Assembly: GCF_000340885.1 (NCBI RefSeq)
Contig: NC_020291.1
Span: 2,789,001-2,853,000, forward strand
Origin: Clostridium saccharoperbutylacetonicum N1-4(HMT)
Lineage (GTDB): Bacteria; Bacillota; Clostridia; Clostridiales; Clostridiaceae
Length of the DNA: 64,000 bases
Direction of reading: 5' to 3'
Both the position numbers and the translations under genes were made by a program. Shown one piece after another: positions 16,307 to 25,296 of this stretch (positions within the stretch are counted from its first letter, which is position 1; each line of letters begins with the position of its first letter). The notes beneath the pieces are model-generated. The model did not search any database and was not told the DNA's origin. It worked only from the letters and a program-made list of their open reading frames with translations.

Positions 16307-17134
16307 TTACAATTCGGTTAAGAATTCTTCAAAACAAATTCCATGAGTTTCAGGAATGTTTTGTTTTATAGTGTATTCAATTGATTTACTTATAAATTCA
16401 GTTGCTTTTTCTACTGAATAAACTAGATCTTTTCCTTTTACTATACTTGAAGCTACAATAGAAGTAAATATATCACCAGTACCAGAACGATCCTCACCAA
16501 TTTTTTCAACATTAATAATTTTGTGTGGTTTTCCAATCTCGTATATGAAATTTTGTATTATACCATCATATTGAAGACCAGTAATAACAACTTTGCTTGG
16601 GCCACTATCACAGAGACATTTTGCTATGTCTTCTAATTCATTAAGTGATAAACTCTTAGTTGGATAAGGTATATCAAGAAGTTTACATGCTTCCGTAAGA
16701 TTAGGTGTGATTAAGTCAGCGTATTTTATTAGGCGTTTCATCTCATCACACATTTCTTTAGTGTAAGTTAAATAGATTTTACCATAGTCACCCATAACAG
16801 GATCAACAATAACAATAGTATCCTTATTTTTAAAGATTTTAATAAAATCAATTACAAGATCAATTTGTTCTTTTGAACCTAGAAATCCAGTACAAATTCC
16901 ATCGAAATTTATATTTAGATCATTCCAATTATTCATATATTCTCTCATATGAGGAGTATAATCATCAAAGAAAAAACTAGAAAAGCCAGTATGTGCAGAT
17001 AAGATTGCAGTTGGTAATGGACAGCATTGAATTTTCATTGCTGAAATAATAGGTAAAGCAACTGCTACAGAACAGCGACCAAAACCTGTTATATCATTAA
17101 TGACTGCAATTTTTTTTTGTTTTTCTAAATTCAT
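16307..17134 (-). CDS. Pyridoxamine kinase (PdxY/PfkB family)
   Basis: A 275-residue ribokinase-fold kinase that phosphorylates pyridoxal or pyridoxamine for PLP salvage in the cytoplasm. It shows INDITGFGRCSVAVALPI and LPTAILSAHTGF at the N-terminus, VDPVMGDYGKIY in the middle, DLITPNLTEACKLL, and the anion hole/base block EDRSGTGDIFTSIV with the catalytic Asp. The length is normal. AAAGGAGGATT lies upstream of the ATG. It is likely co-transcribed with the radical SAM gene. Confidence 0.9.
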   Translation of the reverse strand: MNLEKQKKIAVINDITGFGRCSVAVALPIISAMKIQCCPLPTAILSAHTGFSSFFFDDYTPHMREYMNNWNDLNINFDGICTGFLGSKEQIDLVIDFIKIFKNKDTIVIVDPVMGDYGKIYLTYTKEMCDEMKRLIKYADLITPNLTEACKLLDIPYPTKSLSLNELEDIAKCLCDSGPSKVVITGLQYDGIIQNFIYEIGKPHKIINVEKIGEDRSGTGDIFTSIVASSIVKGKDLVYSVEKATEFISKSIEYTIKQNIPETHGICFEEFLTEL

Positions 17135-17306
17135 AATAATCCTCCTTTTTTCTAATCACATTATTATAAGTTAATTTTTGTAATAAATAAAATGTACCCA
17201 TACTATTTTTACAATTTATGGATTAATAGTGAAGTTTATAGTTATATAAGTTACAATAATTATAAATAAATACAATAAAAAATAATCAGAAAATTCAAAA
17301 ATATTG

Positions 17307-17335
17307 TTGATTTTGTTTTAATAATAAGTTATAAT
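17307..17335 (+). promoter_or_regulatory. Near-consensus sigma-A promoter for the ncRNA
   Basis: TTGATT (17307-17312) is separated by exactly 17 nt from TATAAT (17330-17335). No start codon with a ribosome site follows within the next 230 nt, which argues for a noncoding transcript beginning near 17342. Confidence 0.75.
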
Positions 17336-17341
17336 TATATC

Positions 17342-17580
17342 AAGATAAAGGTTTAGATTTATCTTAGTGTACTGACACTTCAATCCGGCAGAAGAGCATA
17401 TCCTACGAGGTATGTGGTTGGTGACGGGCAACGGAAAAATCCCGGAGGCAATGTACGACAGACGGTCGTACCCAGTTGGCGGACAACGTAAAAATCAGTG
17501 GCTAAGGAGAAGCAAGTGCTTAATTGCACTTGCTTCTTACATTTTAAAAGAGATATGAGTTTGATCATATCTCTTTTAAT
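17342..17580 (+). ncRNA. Structured noncoding RNA, possibly raiA-motif class
   Basis: About 200 nt of clearly GC-richer, gene-free sequence follows a strong promoter and ends in two hairpins. Visible structure includes CATATCC/GGTATG, GGG with CCC around a GGGCAACGG segment, and a perfect GTACGAC/GTCGTAC hairpin. AGAAGCAAGTGC/GCACTTGCTTCT (17508-17537) is a perfect 12-bp stem. AAAAGAGATATGA/TCATATCTCTTTT (17546-17577) is a 13-bp stem acting as terminator. Size, intergenic placement and complexity resemble the clostridial raiA-motif RNA, but I assign that name from memory only. No raiA gene is in the window. The next gene starts more than 110 nt after the terminator. Confidence 0.65.
17546..17580 (+). 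terminator. Terminator of the ncRNA
   Basis: A 13-bp stem, AAAAGAGATATGA with its complement, encloses a GTTTGA loop. The 3' arm itself ends in TTTT. Confidence 0.75.
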
Positions 17581-17695
17581 ATATATTAAATTTTGAAATG
17601 AAAATAATATAAGGGGAGTTTCGAAGAATTTGATTACTTTTTGTAAATAGTGTATTCTTATTTTTAAAGTAACTAATAAGATGGAGTAAAAATTA

Positions 17696-18565
17696 ATGAA
17701 AAGATTTAAAAAGGTTTATATAGAAATAACAAACATATGTAACTTAAGCTGTAATTTCTGCCCTAAAACATCTCGAGAATTGAAATTTATGGGAGAAAGT
17801 AGCTTTGAACATATTATTAAGAATATCAAGCCATATACAGATCATGTATATTTTCATTTGATGGGTGAGCCCTTCTTGAATAGTAATTTAGAACAATTTT
17901 TAAGAATAAGTGATGAGAATAAATTAAAGGTGAATATTACTACTAATGGCACATTAATAAATAATGTGAGTGAAATATTATTGAAATCTTCAGCTTTAAG
18001 ACAGGTTAACGTTTCATTGCATAGTTTTGAAGCAAATGAAGAAAAAATTACATTTGAGGAATATATAGAAAATGTTCTTAATTTCGTTAATGATGCAACA
18101 GCAAATACGAATATAATATGCTCTTTGAGGTTATGGAATTTAGATACAAGGTACAAAGCTAGCAATGATTTAAACATAGATATATTTAAACTGTTAGAAA
18201 ATAAGTTTAATCTAGAAGAAGATTTGAAAAAAATTTTAATAGAGAAGAACAGTTATAAACTGAAAAAGAATTTATATTTGAGTATGGGTGAAAAATTCAA
18301 GTGGCCGTCTTTAAAGGCAGAAGAAATAGGAGAGAGGGCTTTTTGCTATGGACTTAGAGATCAAATAGGAATACTTGTTGATGGAACTGTTGTGCCTTGT
18401 TGCCTTGATAGTGAAGGTAGTATTACACTTGGAAATATTTTTGAAGAGCCATTAGAGGGTATTTTGAATTCTAAAAGGGCTGAAGAAATATATAATGGAT
18501 TTTCAAATCGTAAAGCTGTTGAAGAGTTATGTAGAAAATGTGGATTTATAAATAGAATACGATAA
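17696..18565 (+). CDS. Radical SAM protein with SPASM domain
   Basis: A 289-residue protein. The radical SAM cluster motif is CNLSCNFC at about residues 16-23, with HLMGEPFLN and TTNGTL as SAM and substrate blocks. The C-terminal 70 residues form a SPASM-type auxiliary cluster domain (FCYGLRDQIGILVDGTVVPC, then CRKCGF). SPASM enzymes modify peptides or proteins, but no candidate precursor peptide lies beside it. It is preceded by the ncRNA terminator and followed by the bofC-like gene. The reaction is unknown. Confidence 0.85.
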   Translation: MKRFKKVYIEITNICNLSCNFCPKTSRELKFMGESSFEHIIKNIKPYTDHVYFHLMGEPFLNSNLEQFLRISDENKLKVNITTNGTLINNVSEILLKSSALRQVNVSLHSFEANEEKITFEEYIENVLNFVNDATANTNIICSLRLWNLDTRYKASNDLNIDIFKLLENKFNLEEDLKKILIEKNSYKLKKNLYLSMGEKFKWPSLKAEEIGERAFCYGLRDQIGILVDGTVVPCCLDSEGSITLGNIFEEPLEGILNSKRAEEIYNGFSNRKAVEELCRKCGFINRIR

Positions 18566-18700
18566 GAATGATCTGATTGATATAGCCTTATGTAGATTAT
18601 AGAGTTTTGTTTGAATATAAAAAGAAATGCCAAGATATAATTTTATTTGTATATTAATTAAAAAAAGTGGCTATACTCCATGGATAAAGGAGTGAAGAAT

Positions 18701-19276
18701 ATGATAAATAAAAAGAAACTATTTGTATGGATGGTAATAATTTTAGCACTTATATTTTCGATAACGTATTATTTTTCAAATAAATATATAACAAATAAAA
18801 ATACACAGAATAATTCTGTTAGAGCCAGTGAAACAGATAAAAGTCAAGAATTAAGTGACAATTTGAAAATTTGTTTGGTTTCAGGAGAAAAGAAGGAGAA
18901 GGTATTAACATTAGCTGAGTTAAAGAAAGAACTTAATTTGGATTCTAACTTGACTGAAGCAGAATTATCAAAGGAATTAAAAAACAAAGGATATGTTTTA
19001 GAGGTCCAAGAAAATGGAGAAATGACATATAAAAAGGATAGTTCAAAATCTGTAAAGCCTAATAAATATTATATTGGTGAAAAGGATGGATACTTAGCTA
19101 TATATAAGACTAATGAAAATGGTACATTATTAATTGAAAACAGCAATGACGTATATACTAATAGTAAGAAAATTGAAAGTTTAAATGATATTGATAAGAA
19201 CAAAATTGAGAATTTTGAACTTGAATATAATACAAAAGATGATGCAGAAGAAAATTTGTCTGAGTTTTTATCTTAA
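18701..19276 (+). CDS. BofC-like sporulation protein
   Basis: A 191-residue protein with one N-terminal membrane segment (about residues 7-26) and an extracytoplasmic part. The C-terminal block PNKYYIGEKDGYLAIYKTNE resembles the BofC C-terminal domain. Position supports this: in Bacillus bofC lies just upstream of ruvA-ruvB-queA-tgt, the same order as here. In Bacillus, BofC restrains the SpoIVB protease in the sigma-K checkpoint. Whether it does so here is inference. I chose the ATG at 18701 because AAAGGAGTG precedes it. An in-frame ATG 21 nt upstream does not have one. A large palindromic terminator follows. Confidence 0.65.
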   Translation: MINKKKLFVWMVIILALIFSITYYFSNKYITNKNTQNNSVRASETDKSQELSDNLKICLVSGEKKEKVLTLAELKKELNLDSNLTEAELSKELKNKGYVLEVQENGEMTYKKDSSKSVKPNKYYIGEKDGYLAIYKTNENGTLLIENSNDVYTNSKKIESLNDIDKNKIENFELEYNTKDDAEENLSEFLS

Positions 19277-19320
19277 TATTAATTTGAACTTAGTATTTAA
19301 TGATATATGTTTTATAATGA

Positions 19321-19362
19321 GGTATGAGAGTAATTAATTACTCTCATACCTTATTTTTATTT
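19321..19362 (+). terminator. Long palindromic terminator after bofC-like gene
   Basis: A perfect 30-bp palindrome fills 19321-19350, with arm GGTATGAGAGTAATT. TTATTTTTATTT follows. Confidence 0.85.
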
Positions 19363-19576
19363 AAAGAAATATAAAAATTACGTTATTGAAAGATTTAGCT
19401 TAAAATGATAAAGTATATGTTAGGTTTTAATAATGTGTAAATTTTCTTTACAGACCTTATTTTTATAAATGTTTTTTATTCTTTAGGAATTTATTATGCA
19501 GTAAAATCTGTGGATAATATATGAAAAAGGCTATTTTAATGAGCTGTGTATAAGAAAAAAATAAAAAATAAATCAT

Positions 19577-19712
19577 ATTCGCCTGCATAAGATGTTCTCA
19601 TATGCAGCATAGCTGTCATTTCTAATGTGCAGATTTTTCTCACATACGTTCGAAAAGGCAGATGCGTAAAAAAATCTCCGGCTCCACAGTCGCCTACGAT
19701 TTTTTTATGATT
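19577..19712. other. GC-richer hairpin cluster upstream of ruvA
   Basis: There is no gene in the 475 bp before ruvA. Part of this space is conspicuously GC-richer than its surroundings and holds several hairpins. These are CTGCATA/TATGCAG (19583-19607), ATGTG/CACAT (19625-19645), and AAAAAAATC/GATTTTTTT (19668-19706) enclosing GGCTCCACAGTCGCC. The last looks like a terminator usable on either strand. It could be a decayed mobile repeat or a structured leader. Confidence 0.4.
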
Positions 19713-19751
19713 TATAATTCATACTAGCTGACATAGTTTGGAGGAAGAAAG

Positions 19752-20348
19752 ATGTACGAATATATTAAAGGAAAATATGTAGGAATAAATAAAGATTATA
19801 TAATAGTAGAGAATAGTGGAATTGGTTATAAAATATTTACATCTGGTGCAACTATGTCTTCTTTACCGAAGTCAGGAGAGGAAGTTATGCTTTATTTAGA
19901 GCAGATCGTCAGGGAAGATTTTCTTGGGCTTTATGGTTTTGATTCAAAGGATGAATTAGAAATGTTTAAGTTGCTGCTTACAGTTAGCGGGGTTGGTCCA
20001 AAAGCGGCGTTATCACTATTATCAATTAGTAGAGTAAACAACTTAAAATATGCAATAATGACTGGTGATGAAAAACATATTTGCAGAGGAATTGGAATAG
20101 GTAAAAAGACAGCAGCAAGGATTATCTTAGAACTAAAGGATAAGTTAAAGCCTGATGAATTATTAGATAGCGTTGAGAGTATAGACATTCAAGGAAATGA
20201 AAATATTATGATAATATCTGAAGCATTAAGTGCATTGCTAGCATTGGGATATAGCGAAAAGGAAGCTGACACAGCTCTTAAGAAAGTTAACAAAGAAGAT
20301 AGTGTTGAAAACATTATTAAAAGTGCTTTGAAGGTTTTGGTCAGCTAA
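19752..20348 (+). CDS. ruvA: Holliday junction branch migration protein RuvA
   Basis: A 198-residue DNA-binding subunit of the RuvAB motor. The N-terminal OB fold is MYEYIKGKYVGINKDYIIVE. Two helix-hairpin-helix motifs follow (LLTVSGVGPKAALSLLS and CRGIGIGKKTAARIILELKD). The C-terminal three-helix domain (about residues 150-198, EALSALLALGYSEKEAD) contacts RuvB. GGAGG lies 7 nt before the ATG. ruvB follows after a 120-bp spacer. Confidence 0.97.
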   Translation: MYEYIKGKYVGINKDYIIVENSGIGYKIFTSGATMSSLPKSGEEVMLYLEQIVREDFLGLYGFDSKDELEMFKLLLTVSGVGPKAALSLLSISRVNNLKYAIMTGDEKHICRGIGIGKKTAARIILELKDKLKPDELLDSVESIDIQGNENIMIISEALSALLALGYSEKEADTALKKVNKEDSVENIIKSALKVLVS

Positions 20349-20386
20349 AAGTTAATAATTCACAGTTAACAGTTGTGAAGTAGATG
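20349..20386. repeat. Fragment of the AACTGTAAACTGT intergenic repeat
   Basis: TTCACAGTTAACAGTTGTGA contains TTCACA/TGTGAA arms and the same AGTTAACAGTT wording as the elements at 4050-4181 and 35694-35760. It begins right after the ruvA stop. Confidence 0.4.
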
Positions 20387-20469
20387 GTGGCGCTTGATGT
20401 ACATTTAGGTTTGAATATTATTTACATAAATTAATTTTAAAGATTTTCTTAGGAAAAGGGGGAGGTTTT

Positions 20470-21510
20470 TTGGAAAGAATAGTTAATCCGTCTGAGTTAC
20501 AGGAAGATTTCAATTCAGAGCTTAGTCTAAGACCTCAGAAGATAAGTGAATACATAGGGCAGGAGAAGGTTAAAGAAAGATTAGATATATTTATTAAAGC
20601 AGCTCAAAATAGAAAAGAAGCTTTAGACCATGCTTTATTATATGGTCCGCCAGGTCTTGGAAAAACAACTTTAGCAAATATAATTGCTAAAGAAATGGGA
20701 GGCGATTTGAAAATAACCTCTGGACCTGCAATTGAAAGAGCAGGAGATTTAGCAGCTATCTTAACTACTTTGAAGGATTATGATGTGTTATTTATTGATG
20801 AAATTCACAGATTAAATAGAACGGTTGAAGAAATACTCTACCCTGCTATGGAAGATTATGCTTTGGACATAGTTATAGGAAAAGGTGCAGCAGCAAAATC
20901 TATAAGAATAGATCTTCCTAAATTTACGCTTATAGGAGCAACAACTAGAATTGGAATGCTTACATCACCACTAAGGGATAGATTTGGTGTATTATGCGCT
21001 ATGGAATATTACACAGATGAAGAACTTAAAGAAATAGTAATTAGAAGTGCCACTGTTTTTGGTTGCCAAATCACTGAAGAAGGGGCTCTTGAAGTTGCAA
21101 AAAGATCAAGAGGGACACCAAGAATTGCCAATAGATTATTAAAAAGGGTCAGAGATTATGCAGAAGTAAAAGGAAGCAGATTAGTTTCATTAAAAGAAGC
21201 GCAAGGAGCTTTAGAATTACTTGAAGTAGATAATCAAGGGTTTGATAAAGTTGACAATAAAATATTGGAAGCTATTATAGATAATTTTAATGGAGGCCCT
21301 GTTGGGATAGAAACACTGTCTTATTTTATAGGGGAAGAATTAGGAACTATAGAAGATGTTTATGAACCATACCTGCTTCAAAAGGGATTTATCATAAGAA
21401 CACCTAGAGGAAGGATTGCAAGTGAAAAAGCTTACAAACATTTGGGCAGAGTATATAACCCAAAGAAAAAGGATAGTAATGGTAAGCAAGGAAGCTTTTT
21501 TGAAGGCTAA
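20470..21510 (+). CDS. ruvB: Holliday junction branch migration ATPase RuvB
   Basis: A 346-residue AAA+ motor that drives branch migration with RuvA. Walker A is [12 protein letters not shown], Walker B is [12 protein letters not shown], sensor 1 is [12 protein letters not shown], and the arginine finger region is SPLRDRFG. The C-terminal winged helix (about 270-330) ends in [15 protein letters not shown]. The start is TTG, chosen because GGGGGAGG lies just upstream and the N-terminus [13 protein letters not shown] fits the family. Confidence 0.97.
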   Translation: MERIVNPSELQEDFNSELSLRPQKISEYIGQEKVKERLDIFIKAAQNRKEALDHALLYGPPGLGKTTLANIIAKEMGGDLKITSGPAIERAGDLAAILTTLKDYDVLFIDEIHRLNRTVEEILYPAMEDYALDIVIGKGAAAKSIRIDLPKFTLIGATTRIGMLTSPLRDRFGVLCAMEYYTDEELKEIVIRSATVFGCQITEEGALEVAKRSRGTPRIANRLLKRVRDYAEVKGSRLVSLKEAQGALELLEVDNQGFDKVDNKILEAIIDNFNGGPVGIETLSYFIGEELGTIEDVYEPYLLQKGFIIRTPRGRIASEKAYKHLGRVYNPKKKDSNGKQGSFFEG

Positions 21511-21540
21511 ATATTTAAATAATAAGATTAATATACACAT

Positions 21541-21696
21541 ATAAAAAGAGCAGCTATGCTGCAACATCGGAACTTAATATAGTTGATAATTAGGTAAGGT
21601 AGGAGTAAAATACCAAGAATTTAAGAATTTACACCTATGAAAAGAGTGGCTATGCCACAATACGGAACTTTTCTGCAACCAAGAATTTAAGAATTT
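21541..21696 (+). repeat. Tandem hairpin repeat between ruvB and queA
   Basis: Two related units lie in direct order. Each has AAAAGAG, a 5-bp hairpin with TAT loop, CGGAACTT, and then CCAAGAATTTAAGAATTT. The hairpin is GCAGC/GCTGC in unit 1 (21550-21562) and GTGGC/GCCAC in unit 2 (21646-21658). Two base pairs are changed on both arms, so pairing is preserved. Confidence 0.55.
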
Positions 21697-21760
21697 AATT
21701 TATTTTATTCTTAATATATATTTACTTAAAGCTTATAGTTAGTTAGGAGAATAAAGAAAA

Positions 21761-22786
21761 ATGAACGTAAAAGACTTTGATTTTTATTTACCAGAAGAGT
21801 TGATAGCTCAACATCCTTTAGAGGAAAGAGATTCTTCAAGGTTGATTGTTTTAAATAAAAAGACAGGAGAGATTAATCACAAAAAATTTCGAGATATTAT
21901 TGGATATTTAAATGAAGGTGATACTTTGGTATTAAATAATACAAGGGTAATGCCGGCAAGATTAATAGGAGAAAAAGAAGAAACAGGCGGAAAGATAGAG
22001 TTTTTGCTGCTTAAAAGAGTTGAAAAAGATCAGTGGGAATGTTTAGCAAAGCCAGGGAAGTCAGCAAGAGTTGGAAGAAGATTTACTTTTGGTGAAGGGA
22101 AATTAAAAGCCGAAGTAATTGAAGTTAAAGATAATGGAAACAGAATAGTGGAATTTTATTACGATGGAATATTTGAAGAAGTATTAGATTCACTTGGAGA
22201 AATGCCATTACCGCCATATATTCACGAAAGATTAGATGATAGAGAAAGATATCAAACGGTTTATTCAAAAGAAAATGGATCAGCAGCTGCGCCAACAGCA
22301 GGGTTACATTTTACAAAAGAATTATTAGAAGAAATAAAAGCTAAGGGCGTTAATGTAGTTTACCTAACATTACATGTTGGTCTTGGAACTTTTAGGCCTG
22401 TTAAGGTTGACACTATAGAAGATCATGAAATGCATTCTGAATTTTATATGCTATCAAAGGAAACCGCAGATATTATAAATAAAACTAAAAAAAGAGGCAA
22501 TGCAGTAATTTCTGTTGGAACTACTTCTACAAGAACCTTAGAAACTATTGGTGATGAAAATGGTTTTGTAAAAGAACAAAGTGGATGGACTAATATTTTT
22601 ATATATCCAGGATATAAATTTAAAGTTGTAGATAAACTAATAACAAATTTTCATTTGCCAGAATCAACCTTGATAATGCTTGTTTCTACATTGGCTGGAA
22701 AAGATAATGTTATGAATGCTTATAAAGAAGCAGTAAATGAAAGGTATAGATTCTTTTCCTTTGGAGATGCAATGTTTATCAATTAG
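21761..22786 (+). CDS. queA: S-adenosylmethionine:tRNA ribosyltransferase-isomerase QueA
   Basis: A 341-residue enzyme of queuosine synthesis. It transfers and isomerises the ribose of SAM onto preQ1 at tRNA position 34, giving epoxyqueuosine. Family blocks are [20 protein letters not shown] at the N-terminus, [39 protein letters not shown], and [14 protein letters not shown] near the end. The length is normal. TTAGGAG lies upstream of the ATG. tgt, acting in the same pathway one step earlier, is next. Confidence 0.97.
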   Translation: MNVKDFDFYLPEELIAQHPLEERDSSRLIVLNKKTGEINHKKFRDIIGYLNEGDTLVLNNTRVMPARLIGEKEETGGKIEFLLLKRVEKDQWECLAKPGKSARVGRRFTFGEGKLKAEVIEVKDNGNRIVEFYYDGIFEEVLDSLGEMPLPPYIHERLDDRERYQTVYSKENGSAAAPTAGLHFTKELLEEIKAKGVNVVYLTLHVGLGTFRPVKVDTIEDHEMHSEFYMLSKETADIINKTKKRGNAVISVGTTSTRTLETIGDENGFVKEQSGWTNIFIYPGYKFKVVDKLITNFHLPESTLIMLVSTLAGKDNVMNAYKEAVNERYRFFSFGDAMFIN

Positions 22787-22820
22787 GAGTTAAGAGTTTT
22801 GAGTTAAATGGATTTACTAG

Positions 22821-22876
22821 AACTCATAACTGTAAAGTGCCCACAGGGTACCCTAAAGGGCATAAACTGTGAACTA
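22821..22876. repeat. Intergenic repeat element (AACTGTAAACTGT family, copy 2)
   Basis: ATAACTGTAAAG, TGCCC (22838-22842), AGGG/CCCT, GGGCA (22858-22862) and TAAACTGTGAACT are arranged around a nested GC hairpin. The layout matches the elements at 4050-4181 and 35694-35760. Confidence 0.5.
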
Positions 22877-22939
22877 AATTAATTACGCTGATGAGGTGAC
22901 ATTAATCAAGCGTTTATAAAAATACAAAATTATATTTAA

Positions 22940-24091
<1,152 letters not shown>

Positions 24092-24258
24092 GATATATAT
24101 TAAAAAAATAAATATTTTTGTAAATTATTACAAAATAATCTTAGTATTAAGATGATATATTGATTAGTTAGCGCTAGTGAATATTGACATTAATCACAAG
24201 AAAATGTAAACTACATATCGTGGAATAGAAAAAAATAGAAAAAATATGGAGGATTAAT

Positions 24259-24537
24259 ATGGAGAATATGTCTGCAATTCTTTATCAATTAGCACTTTTC
24301 GTACCGATAATAGTAATATTTTATTTTTTACTTGTATTACCAGAAAAAAAGAGGAAGAAGAAATATCAAGGTATGCTTCAAGAATTGAAAGTTAATGATG
24401 AAGTTGTTACAAGAGGTGGAATTATAGGGAAAATAACACATATGGATGAAAATACTATTACTCTTGAAACAAGTCCAGCTAAAACTAGGATTAAATTTGA
24501 AAAAAGTGGAATAGCTTATAAAATGAAAGCTGAATAA
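24259..24537 (+). CDS. yajC: Sec translocase accessory subunit YajC
   Basis: A 92-residue single-span membrane protein of the SecDF-YajC complex. The N-terminal membrane segment (about residues 8-29) is followed by the family signature LPEKKRKKKYQGMLQELKVNDEVVTRGGIIGKI. Its place between tgt and secD matches many bacteria. ATGGAGG lies upstream of the ATG. It is expected to aid the later stages of protein export. Confidence 0.95.
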   Translation: MENMSAILYQLALFVPIIVIFYFLLVLPEKKRKKKYQGMLQELKVNDEVVTRGGIIGKITHMDENTITLETSPAKTRIKFEKSGIAYKMKAE

Positions 24538-24590
24538 TCATAATACCGACTAATGCTTCATAAAATGAAGTGTTAGGAGGTGTTATTTGA

Positions 24591-24959
24591 ATGGAAAATG
24601 CAAAATATTTAAAATCTGTAGCAAAAGGTACTATAGGAACTGTAATTCTTAGCTTTATTGGTGTAGCCGTCTTGTCGGTGTTGATGACAAAGCTTTCATT
24701 CAGTAAAGGAATATTCAATGCTATCTATGTGATCATATCTTTATGTAGTTTAAGCTTAGGAGCAGTTATAGGTGCTAAAAAAAATGAGTCAAAGGGCTGG
24801 CTTGTAGGGTTTGGAGTTGCAATTGGATATTACCTAGTCTTATTCATATTGACCAGCTGTTTTAGCGGTGAACTAGTTTTTAATCTTTTTGATTTTGTTA
24901 AACTTATTATTGCTTTAGCAGTAGGAACTCTAGCTGGAATGCTTGGAATAAATCTATAA
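24591..24959 (+). CDS. TIGR04086 (YrzE-like) membrane protein
   Basis: A 122-residue protein with four predicted membrane segments (about 12-33, 40-62, 70-92 and 97-119) and short loops. It matches the TIGR04086/YrzE family in size and hydropathy. Its position after yajC agrees with yrzE in Bacillus, which follows yrbF (yajC). The function is unknown. TAGGAGG precedes the ATG. Confidence 0.75.
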   Translation: MENAKYLKSVAKGTIGTVILSFIGVAVLSVLMTKLSFSKGIFNAIYVIISLCSLSLGAVIGAKKNESKGWLVGFGVAIGYYLVLFILTSCFSGELVFNLFDFVKLIIALAVGTLAGMLGINL

Positions 24960-25062
24960 GCTCTTTTGTATTTTGCTAAGATTAGAAAAAGTTATACATA
25001 TGTAAAGATAATTTAAGTTTATTATTAATCTTCTTCCTATTATAATGGATCAATAAAAAACT

Positions 25063-25090
25063 TTGCTAAGATATTATAGTATGCTATAAT
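25063..25090 (+). promoter_or_regulatory. Possible promoter for secDF
   Basis: TTGCTA (25063-25068) and TATAAT (25085-25090) are 16 nt apart in the 340-bp gap before secD. Confidence 0.45.
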
Positions 25091-25123
25091 GAACAATGTG
25101 CAACATATGAATTATAACAATAT

Positions 25124-25178
25124 TTAAAATTAAGAATTGATGGATTCTTTTTGTAAGAACTGTGATTCTTAATTTTAA
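25124..25178. other. Long inverted repeat in the secD leader
   Basis: TTAAAATTAAGAAT (25124-25137) and ATTCTTAATTTTAA (25165-25178) form a perfect 14-bp stem around a 27-nt loop, downstream of the possible promoter. No T tract follows, so it is not an obvious terminator. Confidence 0.45.
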
Positions 25179-25296
25179 GTATTTTGGTATTTTACATAAT
25201 GTATAGAAAATTAATGGATTTACAATTCAAAATTTTACTAAATTAGAGAAATAAAATACTAATAAGAAAAGACATAATTTACAGAGGGGGATTAAG

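Noticed and set aside
17342..17540. T-box, c-di-GMP, SAM, TPP, cobalamin or lysine riboswitch
   Set aside because: None of the conserved core strings I know for these classes is present, and the downstream gene is more than 110 nt beyond a strong terminator.
17380..17568. Open frame on the minus strand inside the ncRNA locus
   Set aside because: It is antisense to the hairpin-rich region, has no ribosome site, and the composition follows the RNA structure rather than a protein.
21541..21696. CRISPR array
   Set aside because: There are only two units of unequal spacing with no spacer pattern and no cas genes anywhere in the window.
22821..22876. T-box or terminator for queA
   Set aside because: The GGGTACCC core is a nested palindrome with no T tract, and the flanking AACTGTAAA units link it to the intergenic repeat family.
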